A DNA stretch of 64,000 bases from Deltaproteobacteria bacterium (GTDB taxonomy: Bacteria; Myxococcota_A; UBA9160; UBA4427). How positions within the stretch are numbered: position 1 is the stretch's first letter; every line of letters starts with the position of its first letter. A program made the translations under genes and the position numbers. Shown one piece after another: positions 53,747 through 64,000 of this stretch. The notes under the pieces are model-generated. The model saw nothing but the letters and a program-made list of their open reading frames with translations, did no database searches and was not told the origin of the DNA. Location: NCBI GenBank assembly GCA_016713665.1, contig JADJOR010000002.1, positions 434,001 through 498,000 on the forward strand, in the 5' to 3' direction.

Positions 53747-55656
53747 GCGGGGCGGCCCGGCGAGCGTCTCTCGCAGATCGCCGGCGCATGCGCTGCCTCG
53801 CCCTCCTGCCCGTGGTCGCGACCCTCGTTGCCGCCCGCGTCGCATGCGCGTCGACCGACGAGACCACGCCGAGCTACTCGCCCCGGCTGCGGCCCAACCC
53901 GTCGCGCAATCTCTATTGGGGCGACACCCATCTCCATACCTCGCTCTCCTTCGACGCCAACGCCTCCGGCAATCGCCTCCCGCCGGAGTCCGCCTATCGA
54001 TTCGCGAAGGGCGAGGTCGTCCTCGCGAGCAGCGGGCTGCGGGCGTTGATCGATCGGCCCCTCGACTTCCTCGTCGTCTCCGACCACGCCGAATACCTCG
54101 GGCTGCTCGCCGCGCTCCGGGCCGACGATCCCGCCGTCCTCGGCACGCCGGACGGAAGGCGCTTGCGCGATCGGGTCGCGAGCGGGGCGGAAGGCTCGGT
54201 CGCCGTCTCCTGGGAGATCGCCCGCTCTGCGACCACGGGCGAGGCGATCGCCGTCGATCCGCGCGTCGGGACGACGGCCTGGCATCGGCTCACCGCGGCG
54301 GCCGATGCCGCGAACGAGCCCGGGCGCTTCACCGCGATGATCGGCTTCGAATGGACCTCGATGCCGGGCGGCGACAATCTCCATCGCGTCGTCCTCTTCC
54401 GGGACGGCGCCGATCGCGCGAATCGCGTGACGCCCTTCTCGGTCTTCGACAGCGAGGATCCCGCGGATCTCTGGCGATTCCTCGAGCGTTACGAGGCGAC
54501 GACGGGGGGACGCGCGATCGCGATTCCCCACAACAGCAACGTCAGCAACGGGCGGATGTTCACGCGCTCCGACTTCGCCGGGCGGCCCATGACGGAGTCC
54601 CATGCCCGGGCCCGTGCCCGCTGGGAGCCGATCGTCGAGGTGACCCAGACCAAGGGCGACAGCGAGACGCATCCCCTGCTCTCGCCCGACGATCCCTTCG
54701 CGGACTTCGAGCGTTGGGACAAGGGCAACCTGCTGCTGATGGCCGCGAAGAAGCCCGAGATGCTGCCCTTCGAATACGTGCGCTCGGCGCTGGGCATCGG
54801 TCTCGCCCTCGAGCGGCGCATCGGCGTGAATCCCTACGAGCTCGGCATGATCGGGAGCACCGACTCGCATACCTCGCTCTCGACCGCCGAGGAGGACAAC
54901 TACTGGGGCAAGGTCACGCCCCACGAGCCGCATGCCGGACGCTTGGCCTACGAGGTCGCGCCCCCGCAGAACGGGACGGGCCTGCGCCTGGTCGGCTGGG
55001 AGTTCGCCGCATCGGGCTATGCCGCCGTCTGGGCGTCGGAGAACACGCGCGAAGCGATCTTCGACGCGATGACGCGGCGCGAGACCTATGCGACGACGGG
55101 ACCGCGCATCGCGCTGCGCTTCTTCGGGGGCTGGTCCTTCGCGGATCGCGACGCCGACGGCGTCCGGACCGTCGAGCGGGGCTATGCGGCGGGGGTGCCG
55201 ATGGGCGGTCGATTGCCGTCCAGGCCCCGGGGCGTCTCGGCGCCGGGCTTCCTCGTCTGGGCGACGAAGGATGCGAGCGGCGCGAACCTCGATCGTGTCC
55301 AGATCGTGAAGGGCGCGCTCGATGCGAAGGGACGGGTTCGCGAGCGGATCTACGACGTCGCGCTGTCGGATCCCGCGCGTCGCAAGCCTGCGGGCGTCGA
55401 GCCGGTCGGTGACACGGTCGACGTCGCCCGCGCGCGCTACGCCAACTCGATCGGCGCGACGGAGCTCCGCACGTTCTGGCAGGATCCGGACTTCGACCCC
55501 GCGGAGCCTGCGTTCTACTACGTCCGGGTCCTCGAGATCCCGACGCCGCGCTGGACGGCCTACGATGCGGAGCGATTCGGAGTGGATGCCTCGCCGGAGG
55601 TGCCGATGGTCCTCCAGGAGCGTGCCTACTCGTCGCCGATCTGGTACCGACCCTGA
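53743..55656 (+). CDS. DUF3604 family protein (2 of 2)
   Basis: 637 residues from GTG 53743, overlapping the upstream gene by 4 bp; ATG 53788 (MRCLALLPVVATLVAARVA, signal peptide) is an alternative. Paralog of the protein at 29847: GDTHLHTSLSFDA, VVSDHAEYLGLL, IPHNSNVSNGRMF, GSTDSHTSL and the C-terminal ERAYSSPIWYRP all align. The His/Asp sites suggest a metal-dependent secreted hydrolase. Here it is translationally coupled to a dienelactone hydrolase, while the first copy is followed by a tyrosine-phosphatase-like lipoprotein. No reaction is known for the family. Confidence 0.85.
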   Translation: MSGAARRASLADRRRMRCLALLPVVATLVAARVACASTDETTPSYSPRLRPNPSRNLYWGDTHLHTSLSFDANASGNRLPPESAYRFAKGEVVLASSGLRALIDRPLDFLVVSDHAEYLGLLAALRADDPAVLGTPDGRRLRDRVASGAEGSVAVSWEIARSATTGEAIAVDPRVGTTAWHRLTAAADAANEPGRFTAMIGFEWTSMPGGDNLHRVVLFRDGADRANRVTPFSVFDSEDPADLWRFLERYEATTGGRAIAIPHNSNVSNGRMFTRSDFAGRPMTESHARARARWEPIVEVTQTKGDSETHPLLSPDDPFADFERWDKGNLLLMAAKKPEMLPFEYVRSALGIGLALERRIGVNPYELGMIGSTDSHTSLSTAEEDNYWGKVTPHEPHAGRLAYEVAPPQNGTGLRLVGWEFAASGYAAVWASENTREAIFDAMTRRETYATTGPRIALRFFGGWSFADRDADGVRTVERGYAAGVPMGGRLPSRPRGVSAPGFLVWATKDASGANLDRVQIVKGALDAKGRVRERIYDVALSDPARRKPAGVEPVGDTVDVARARYANSIGATELRTFWQDPDFDPAEPAFYYVRVLEIPTPRWTAYDAERFGVDASPEVPMVLQERAYSSPIWYRP

Positions 55657-55708
55657 CGGGCGCGGCCGCGTCCGATCTGTAAGCCCGTTGGAAGAGGAGT
55701 GATGCGTC

Positions 55709-56098
55709 ATGAGCACGGTGAAGTCGGTCCTCCTCTACGTGATGGCCGTCAATTACGCCGCCGCGGGCTTCTTCCATCTGCTGAAGCCCGAGTTCTTCCT
55801 GCCGCTGATCCCGCCCGGTCTGCCGTCGCCCGAGTGGCTGAATCTGCTCTCGGGTCTCGCGGAGATCGTGCTCGGCGTCTTCCTGCTCGAGCCGCGGACC
55901 CGCGTCTTCGCCGCCTGGGGCATCATCGCGCTCCTGATCGCCGTCTTTCCGGCGAACGTCTACGGCGCGCTCGAGAACGTCGGGCCGGAGGGGCCGGGAA
56001 GCGGACCCGGCGCGTTCCACTGGATCCGGCTGCCCTTCCAGCTCGTGCTGCTCGCATGGGCCTTCTGGTACACACGCGAGGATCGCGTCGCGGATTGA
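55709..56098 (+). CDS. DoxX-like small membrane protein
   Basis: 129 residues, ATG 55709 with GAGGAGTG upstream. Four hydrophobic segments (YVMAVNYAAAGFFHLL, LLSGLAEIVLGVFLL, AAWGIIALLIAVFPANVYG and RLPFQLVLLAWAFWY), typical of the DoxX/MauE-like group. These are small redox-associated or uncharacterised inner-membrane proteins. Fifty-two bases after the DUF3604 gene, so probably in its operon. Confidence 0.75.
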   Translation: MSTVKSVLLYVMAVNYAAAGFFHLLKPEFFLPLIPPGLPSPEWLNLLSGLAEIVLGVFLLEPRTRVFAAWGIIALLIAVFPANVYGALENVGPEGPGSGPGAFHWIRLPFQLVLLAWAFWYTREDRVAD

Positions 56099-56162
56099 AC
56101 GGCTCGACCGAGCTCCGGAGCAGCACGCGCAAGTCGACCGACCGGCGGAAGAAGGAGGACGC

Positions 56163-56921
56163 ATGGGGCAGGGATCGGTTTCGGACTCGGAGCGCATTCG
56201 GAGCCGACTGTGGCGGACGCGGCTGCAGGCTCTGCCCTTCGCGTTGCGGGAGCTCGGGCGCTATGTCCGCGCATCCGTGCTTCGTGAGCCCGATCGGCGC
56301 GAAGCGGCGCTCGCCTTCGCCCGCCGCCATGCCGAGCCCGGGAATCCGGATGCCGTGCTCGCGGCGCTCGATCGCTTCGCGCGGGAAGATCGCTTCCTCA
56401 TGAACGTCGGGCCCGAGAAGGGAGAGATCCTCGAGGACGAGCTGCGCCGGATCGGGCCGCAGGCGCGCGTGCTCGAGCTCGGGAGCTTCGTGGGTTATTC
56501 GGCGATCCTGATGGCGCGGCTCCTCTCGGATCGCGGGCGGATCGTGTCGATCGACGTGAGCCCGGAGTCGAGCGAGGTCTCGCGGGCGATGGCGGAGCTC
56601 GCCGGTGTCGGGAAGCGGGTCGAGTTCCTGACCGGGAGCGCGAACGAACGCCTCGACTCGATCGACGAGCGCTTCGATCTCGTCTTCCTCGACCACTGGA
56701 AGGATCTCTACAAACCCGACGCCGAGAAGATCCTCGCCCGCGGTCTGCTCGCCGAGGGCGCGGTCGTCGTCGCGGACAATCTCGGGCCGATGTTCGGTGA
56801 GAACCCGTATCTCGACTGGATGCAGGCCCGGTCGGACTTCGAGAGTCGTTACGTCGAAGGCCACGTCGAATACCAGGAGATCGAGGACGGCGCGCTCGTC
56901 TCACGCTGGCGGGGCCGATGA
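56163..56921 (+). CDS. O-methyltransferase, COMT-like
   Basis: 252 residues, ATG 56163 with AAGGAGG. After an N-terminal helical region, SAM motif VLELGSFVGYSAILMARL, acidic strand IVSIDVSPES, and VFLDHWKDLYKPDAEKI; DHWKD...Y is a signature of catechol O-methyltransferases, where Asp and neighbouring residues bind Mg2+ and substrate. ADNLGPMFGENPYLDW contains the second metal Asp/Asn. Probably methylates a catechol or similar diol; consistent with aromatic chemistry nearby. The stop overlaps the next start (ATGA). Confidence 0.87.
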   Translation: MGQGSVSDSERIRSRLWRTRLQALPFALRELGRYVRASVLREPDRREAALAFARRHAEPGNPDAVLAALDRFAREDRFLMNVGPEKGEILEDELRRIGPQARVLELGSFVGYSAILMARLLSDRGRIVSIDVSPESSEVSRAMAELAGVGKRVEFLTGSANERLDSIDERFDLVFLDHWKDLYKPDAEKILARGLLAEGAVVVADNLGPMFGENPYLDWMQARSDFESRYVEGHVEYQEIEDGALVSRWRGR

Positions 56922-57904
56922 TCATCCCGAAGTACTGGGCCGAAGCCCGACTCCAGCACCGCGAGCGCAAGCGCCAGGTCACCGTGCGTCGATTCGGATG
57001 GTCCGACGTCAGCCTCGAGGAGGCGCAAGCGCATGCCGACGGCCGCGTGCGCGAAGCGCTCGCGCGCGTGTTGGCCGGCGAGGCCTTGCCCAGGCGCGAT
57101 CGCCGGGTCGCCTACAACGGCAGCGAGGGTGTGCCGATCCGGGAGGAGATCGTCGAACGCGACGGCGAGACGGTGATCACGCGCAACGGATACGGCGCGC
57201 TCTGCCTGAATACGCCGAACGTGTTCTTCGCGGACATCGATTTCGACGCGAAGCCGAGCGGACGGACGATCCTGATCGTCTCGTTCCTGCTCGGTCTCGT
57301 CGTCTTCACCGGTTCGAGATTCGGCCTGGAGCAACCGCTCGGGCGGTCGATCTTGATCGGCTCCGTCGTGATGTTGATTCTGGGCTATGCGACCACGACG
57401 ATTTTGTTGCGGCTCCGTCTCGCGCTCGCGGGCGGATACGAGAGTCTCGCGATCAAGCGAATCCGAGTCTTCCTGAAGTCCCGCCCGGATTGGCGCCTGC
57501 GTCTCTATCGCACCCCGGCCGGGTTGCGCCTGCTCGCGCTGCATCGTTCGTTCGATCCGCGCGAGGCGGAAGTCAAGGCGGCGTTCGATGCGCTCGGCGT
57601 CGATCCGATCTATGCGCGCATGTGCTTCAACCAGAACTGCTTCCGCGCGCGTGTCTCGCCGAAGCCCTGGCGTCTGGGGTTGCCGCGTTTGAGGTCGCCG
57701 TATTCGGCGGTCTGGAGCCCCGAGCACGCCGCGCTGCCCGCGCGCCTCGCATGGATCGACCACTACGACCGCTCGTCCGTGGATCATGCCTCCTGCCGCT
57801 ACGTCGAAACGCTCGGCGCCGGGCGGATCGACGGGGCGGCAGAACGCGTGCAGCGACTCCACGACGGGATGTGTCGGGCCGAACGCGACCTGCCGTTGGC
57901 CTGA
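56918..57904 (+). CDS. Hypothetical membrane protein
   Basis: 328 residues, ATG 56918 overlapping the methyltransferase stop by 4 bp. Two adjacent membrane segments (TILIVSFLLGLVVFTG and SILIGSVVMLILGYATTTIL) separate a charged N-terminal domain from a C-terminal soluble domain with several Cys and Trp residues (MCFNQNCFRARVSPKPWRL). No family recognised. Co-transcription with the O-methyltransferase is certain from the overlap; function unknown. Confidence 0.7.
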   Translation: MIIPKYWAEARLQHRERKRQVTVRRFGWSDVSLEEAQAHADGRVREALARVLAGEALPRRDRRVAYNGSEGVPIREEIVERDGETVITRNGYGALCLNTPNVFFADIDFDAKPSGRTILIVSFLLGLVVFTGSRFGLEQPLGRSILIGSVVMLILGYATTTILLRLRLALAGGYESLAIKRIRVFLKSRPDWRLRLYRTPAGLRLLALHRSFDPREAEVKAAFDALGVDPIYARMCFNQNCFRARVSPKPWRLGLPRLRSPYSAVWSPEHAALPARLAWIDHYDRSSVDHASCRYVETLGAGRIDGAAERVQRLHDGMCRAERDLPLA

Positions 57905-57991
57905 CGGCCGAGCGTCGAGGCACTCGACGATTCACGGGGCATTGCCCGGCGCGGCGCGCCCCGGCGGTTGCCCGGAATCGCAGGGAAAAAA

Positions 57992-58067
57992 TGGAGCCGA
58001 CGAACCGATTTGAACGGTCGACCTGCTCATTACGAGTGAGCTGCTCTACCAACTGAGCTACGTCGGC
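57992..58067 (-). tRNA. tRNA-Thr (anticodon CGU)
   Basis: 76 bases including an encoded 3' CCA. Acceptor GCCGACG pairs with CGTCGGC, D-arm AGCTCAGTTGGTAGAGC, anticodon stem GCTCA/TGAGC with loop CTCGTAA (anticodon CGT at the centre), and T-loop GTTCAAATC. All standard features are present, so it is a functional tRNA reading ACG. Confidence 0.96.
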
Positions 58068-58280
58068 CCGGGGACCCGGGTATCCGGTGGGACCGACGAC
58101 CCATCGGGTCGTCGGGGCGCGGAATGTAGCGTCGACTCGCCTGGCTGCCATCGCAGGGGGCTCGGACGGCGGGCGTCACCGTGATCGCCCGCGTGGGAGC
58201 GGTCTCGCCGGACCCCGGAAGATCGATTGACCCCGCGGCCCGGCGAGGATTAGGATGGCGGGACCGCGAGGAGGTCCCCG

Positions 58281-58700
58281 ATGCCGGTCCTTCCCCTGAT
58301 CGATCTGCTGCTGCTCTCGGGTTGGACGGCCCTGCTCGTCGGCTTCGTCCTGAAGGTCGTCTATCTGACGACGACGTACCGGCCGACCATCCTCTCGCTC
58401 GCCCCGGGCGACTTCCTCGAGGTCTCGGTCGCCGCCCTGTTGTTCGCGATCGCGTTGGCGGCGCGGACCTGGGTCAAGGCCCAGGAGCCGGGGCCGGTGG
58501 CCGTGCGGCGGCGGGACGAGACCCTGGCAGCCTGGAGCAAGCTCAACGCGGGCGACAACGGATCGGCACAACCGCTCTCGTCCGCGGCGCTCTCGTCTCC
58601 CGGACTCTCGTCTCCCGGGCTTTCGTCTCCCGGACTTTCGTCGACGGGAGGAACGCCATCGCCGGTCTCGGCGATGGCCAAGCCCTTCGCGCAGGATTGA
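58281..58700 (+). CDS. Small hypothetical membrane protein with LSSPG repeats
   Basis: 139 residues, ATG 58281 with GAGGAGG. Two hydrophobic segments (LLLLSGWTALLVGFVLKVVY and LEVSVAALLFAIALAAR) followed by a short soluble tail. The tail contains three copies of LSSPG encoded by 15-base tandem repeats (58590-58634) plus a decayed fourth. No family recognised. Confidence 0.6.
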   Translation: MPVLPLIDLLLLSGWTALLVGFVLKVVYLTTTYRPTILSLAPGDFLEVSVAALLFAIALAARTWVKAQEPGPVAVRRRDETLAAWSKLNAGDNGSAQPLSSAALSSPGLSSPGLSSPGLSSTGGTPSPVSAMAKPFAQD

Positions 58701-58718
58701 GGCCGGCGCGAGGGGCGC

Positions 58719-58835
58719 TCAGTGACCGCGGTAGGTCTCGGGGCGGAAGAGCCCGCTCGCGGAGACGGCGAGCTCCTTGTACAGGCGGGCGGCGGTGACC
58801 AGCACGTTGCTGGCGTGTCGGATGGCGGCGCTCAT
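58719..58835 (-). CDS. Small protein of 38 residues, hypothetical
   Basis: Starts ATG 58835 after GAGGTCGATCG, ends at 58719: MSAAIRHASNVLVTAARLYK then ELAVSASGLFRPETYRGH. An amphipathic helix is likely in the first half. No homology recognised; the good codon composition and site support a real gene, but size limits certainty. Confidence 0.45.
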   Translation of the reverse strand: MSAAIRHASNVLVTAARLYKELAVSASGLFRPETYRGH

Positions 58836-58948
58836 CGATCGACCTCGCGGGCGGGGATGGGGACAGGGGACACGGAGGGGAAGTAGCGGGCGGTGCCCGT
58901 CGCGTGGCACGAAATCCGGTCTCGCCTGCAGTCGGCCCGCAATTCCCT

Positions 58949-58956
58949 GATACATT
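58949..58956 (+). promoter_or_regulatory. Extended -10 element, possible leaderless transcript
   Basis: TGATACATT at 58948-58956 fits TGn-TAnnnT. The expected start of transcription about 7 bases downstream coincides with GTG 58964, the best start codon of the aminotransferase, so that mRNA could be leaderless. The -35 match is weak. Confidence 0.35.
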
Positions 58957-58963
58957 CCGGCCC

Positions 58964-59935
58964 GTGGGAAGCTCCGCGTCAACGCCTGCGATCTCTCGGG
59001 ACGCCGACCGGCTGATCTGGGTCGACGGCGCGCTCCGTCCCTGGGCGGCGGTGACGGTCCATGTCCTCTCCCACGCGATCCAGCGCGGCTCGCTGGTCTT
59101 CGACTACATGTCGGTCCACGACACGCCCCGTGGGGCCGCCGTCTTCCGCCTCGAGCCCCACATCGAGCGCTTCTTCCATTCGTGCGGGCTGATGGGGCTG
59201 CCGCTCTCGCAGTCCCACGACCAGCTGCGGGCGGCGATCTGCGAGACGGTGCGCGCGAATCCGGGGGCGAAGGCGGTCAAGATGAGCGCGTACTTCGCGT
59301 CGATCGAGATCGACGTCGTCCCGATCGATACCCACGTCACGATCGCGATCGCAGCCTACGATCCGAAGGCCGACATCAGCGATCGCCTGGCGCGGCCCTC
59401 ACCGCCGCGGCCGCAACATCTGAAGCTCTGGATCGAGAAGGAGCGCGCGAATCGCCGCGAAGACATCCTCTCGCCGCAGGCGAAGGTCTCCGCGAACTAC
59501 GCCTCGCCGATGACGGCCAAGGCGCGGGCGAAGGCCGCGGGCTACGACGAGATCGTGCTCGTCGACGAGGACGGGTTCCTCGCCGAGGGGCCGACGACGA
59601 ATCTCTTCCTGGTGAGCCCGGCGGGCGAGCTGCTCACGCCGGCCGCCGAGAAGGTCCTCCACGGCGTCACGCGCAGCTCGATCCTCGAGCTCGCGAAGGC
59701 CGAGGGCATTCCGTGTCGCGAGACGCAGCTCGTCCCCGATGCGCTGCTGGGGGCGGCGGAGGCCTTCCTGACGGGCACCTCCGCCGGCGTCTGGCCCGTC
59801 GAATCCGTCGACGGCGTCGAGCTCGGCGAAGTTTGTCCCGGCCCGATCTCGACGCGTCTGCGCGACCGCTTCCGCCGCGTCGCCACCGGCGAAGACGCCG
59901 AGTTCGCCCATTGGCTCACGCCCGTCGGGGCCTGA
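58964..59935 (+). CDS. Class IV aminotransferase (branched-chain amino acid aminotransferase-like)
   Basis: 323 residues from GTG 58964; GTG 58904 is possible but adds unconserved residues and lacks a ribosome binding site. PLP Lys174 in SPQAKVSANY, glutamate of EGPTTNLFLV (208-217), and GYDEIVLVDEDGFLAEG all match class IV (BCAT/DAAT/ADCL). The N-terminal WVDGALRPWAAVTVHVLSHA is BCAT-like. Catalyses Val/Leu/Ile transamination or a related reaction. Followed closely by trpS in the same direction. Confidence 0.88.
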   Translation: MGSSASTPAISRDADRLIWVDGALRPWAAVTVHVLSHAIQRGSLVFDYMSVHDTPRGAAVFRLEPHIERFFHSCGLMGLPLSQSHDQLRAAICETVRANPGAKAVKMSAYFASIEIDVVPIDTHVTIAIAAYDPKADISDRLARPSPPRPQHLKLWIEKERANRREDILSPQAKVSANYASPMTAKARAKAAGYDEIVLVDEDGFLAEGPTTNLFLVSPAGELLTPAAEKVLHGVTRSSILELAKAEGIPCRETQLVPDALLGAAEAFLTGTSAGVWPVESVDGVELGEVCPGPISTRLRDRFRRVATGEDAEFAHWLTPVGA

Positions 59936-59962
59936 GCGTTGCCATCGGAAATCCCTGAGATC

Positions 59963-61006
59963 ATGTCCAGCCAAACGCAGTCCAGTCCTGCGCACGATGC
60001 GAAGCCCGCGCTCCCGAAGCGCGCGCAGATCGTCCTCTCCGGCACGAAGCCGACGGGCGAGAACCTCCACCTCGGCAACTACTTCGGCGCGCTGCGCCAG
60101 TTCGTCGACCTGCAGGACCAGCACGACACCGCGCTCTACTTCATCGCCGACTACCACTCGATGACGAGCCTCCGGAACGGCGCCGAGCGGAGGCGCAACA
60201 CCCTGAACGTCGCCCTCGACTATCTCGCCGCCGGCCTCGATCCCGAGCGCGCGATCCTCTTCCGCCAGAGCGATCTCCCCGAGGTCACCGAGCTGACCTG
60301 GATCCTGACCTCGGTGACCCCGATGGGCATGCTCGAGCGCGCCCACGCCTACAAGGCCGCCCAGGACAAGGGCGAGGACGTCGATCACGGCCTCTTCACC
60401 TATCCCGTCCTGATGGCCGCCGACATCCTGCTCTACGGCTCGCATCTCGTCCCCGTCGGCCGCGACCAGAAGCAGCACATCGAGATGGCCCGCGACATGG
60501 CGCATCGCTTCAATCGCCTCTACGAGTGCGAGGCGCTGACGCTTCCCGAGCCCTACATCCTGGAAGAGACGGCGACCGTCCCCGGCACCGACGGCCGCAA
60601 GATGTCGAAGTCCTACGGCAACACGATCGCGATGTTCGCCGCGAAGAACGCCGTCAAGAAGGCCGTCATGGGCATCGTGACCGACTCGACCCCGGTCGAA
60701 GCGCCGAAGGACGTCCAACAGGCGGTCTTCGAGATCTGGAGCCTGTTCGCGACGCCGGAGGAGCGCGAGGCGATGTTCGCGCGGGCGCGCGCCGGCGGGC
60801 TTGGTTACGGCGACGTCAAGAAGGACCTGCTCGCGCGGCTGATGGACTACTTCGAGCCGATGCGGGCGCGGCGGGCGGCGCTCGAAGCGAGGCCGCAGGA
60901 GATCGAGGCGGTGTTGCGCGCGGGGGTGGTGCGCGCGAGGCAGCTCGCGATGCCGGTGCTCGAGGCGTGTCGCGAGGCGGCGGGGCTCGGTCCGGTCCGG
61001 GGTTAG
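59963..61006 (+). CDS. trpS: Tryptophan-tRNA ligase
   Basis: 347 residues from ATG 59963. Class I synthetase: HIGH-type HLGN at 36-39 (GENLHLGNYFG), GADQ-like VGRDQKQHIEMARD, and KMSKS at 213-217 in GRKMSKSYGN. Length is normal for bacterial TrpRS. Charges tRNA-Trp. Located 27 bases after the aminotransferase gene; a hairpin at 61028-61066 may end the transcript. Confidence 0.95.
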   Translation: MSSQTQSSPAHDAKPALPKRAQIVLSGTKPTGENLHLGNYFGALRQFVDLQDQHDTALYFIADYHSMTSLRNGAERRRNTLNVALDYLAAGLDPERAILFRQSDLPEVTELTWILTSVTPMGMLERAHAYKAAQDKGEDVDHGLFTYPVLMAADILLYGSHLVPVGRDQKQHIEMARDMAHRFNRLYECEALTLPEPYILEETATVPGTDGRKMSKSYGNTIAMFAAKNAVKKAVMGIVTDSTPVEAPKDVQQAVFEIWSLFATPEEREAMFARARAGGLGYGDVKKDLLARLMDYFEPMRARRAALEARPQEIEAVLRAGVVRARQLAMPVLEACREAAGLGPVRG

Positions 61007-61087
61007 GCGAGGGGCGATCCACGAACGGAGACGGCTCGCGGCGAAGGGCGGATCGGTCGCCGTCTCTCGGTCGGACGTCTGCCCGCC

Positions 61088-63606
<2,519 letters not shown>

Positions 63607-63757
63607 GTTCGCCTTCCCCATCGGCTCCGGCGCAGGGGAAATGAAGCCTTCGGTGTCGCAGGGACGACGCGCGGGTGGTCGGTCGCTGCGGTCGGGCAGG
63701 CGGTCGATCCGGTCCTCGAACCGCGCGCTGGATCCGTCCCGGAGATCGAGCCCCGGA

Positions 63758-64000
63758 TCAGGGCCGCCGCAGGACCGCGTAGCGATTCGACGTGCCGAGC
63801 GGGCCGTCGGCCTCGTAGTCCGCGACGCACTCGAGGCCGAGGGCACGGGGCCAGGACTCGAATTCGGCGGCGGAGACGGCGTGGCAGTAGCGGGGCGGAC
63901 TTGCGGGATCCGAGCCGAAGCGCAGCAGGGCGTCGCCGGGCTCGAGCTCGGCCTCGTCGATGGAATGCCCGAGAACCCGCCCGACGGCGGCGAAGGGGAC
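63758..64000 (-). CDS. Class I SAM methyltransferase, C-terminal fragment at window edge
   Basis: Open from the window edge; stop at 63758. The residues RYCHAVSAAEFESWPRALG then YEADGPLGTSNRYAVLRRP match the end of Trm9/UbiE-type methyltransferases (a hydrophobic strand, then N-x-Y-x-V-L-R). The SAM-binding half lies outside the window. Upstream of the kinase, minus strand. Confidence 0.6.
   Translation of the reverse strand, partial: VPFAAVGRVLGHSIDEAELEPGDALLRFGSDPASPPRYCHAVSAAEFESWPRALGLECVADYEADGPLGTSNRYAVLRRP

Overview
The window is about 68-70% GC and densely packed with genes. It looks like a Gram-negative bacterium of the broad deltaproteobacterial type (Myxococcota or Binatota-like, inferred): three PEP-CTERM proteins, outer-membrane barrels ending in aromatic residues, a TonB receptor, several lipoproteins, a Pkn-type kinase and many small oxidative-catabolism genes. 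Most starts carry AGGAGG-type ribosome binding sites. No rRNA, CRISPR array or insertion-sequence transposase is visible. There is one tRNA, tRNA-Thr(CGU).

Layout. 1-3.5 kb: hydantoinase/oxoprolinase pair hyuB (cut by the edge) and hyuA. 3.6-6.2 kb: tandem PEP-CTERM paralogs on the minus strand, each behind a long leader holding a covarying hairpin. 6.2-14.3 kb: polytopic membrane protein, outer-membrane barrel, TonB-dependent receptor (frameshifted) and a sulfatase-like enzyme. 14.4-21.9 kb: TPR lipoprotein, then a third, probably highly expressed PEP-CTERM protein flanked by two W-x-x-x-D-x-x-A-A helical-repeat proteins. 22-26.7 kb: two tandem fused MFS/spermidine-synthase genes, each broken by one missing base, then a 158-bp imperfect palindrome.

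27-57.9 kb is an accessory catabolic region. It holds four amidohydrolase-2 proteins, two DUF3604 proteins, three NTF2/SnoaL-fold proteins, a Rieske oxygenase, an LLM flavin monooxygenase, a TauD-type dioxygenase, a small ABM/HmoA monooxygenase, a PQQ dehydrogenase fused to cytochrome c, SDR, D-2-hydroxyacid dehydrogenase, alpha/beta and dienelactone hydrolases, a VOC protein, a CMD protein, a sulfotransferase, a xylose-isomerase-like TIM barrel, O-methyltransferases, a porin-like barrel and a TetR regulator with a palindromic operator. These could together uptake, oxidise and cleave ring or lactone substrates; the substrate is not readable from the sequence. 58-64 kb is housekeeping-like: tRNA-Thr, class IV aminotransferase, trpS, a TPR/Ser-Thr kinase and the tail of a methyltransferase.

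Five genes are each out of frame by exactly one base, four of them at short G/C runs that are obvious, and there is a G20 tract. Uncorrected consensus errors are therefore a serious alternative to real pseudogenes. No compact known defence or secondary-metabolite system was found. The best candidate for something undescribed is the structured RNA leader of the PEP-CTERM pair.
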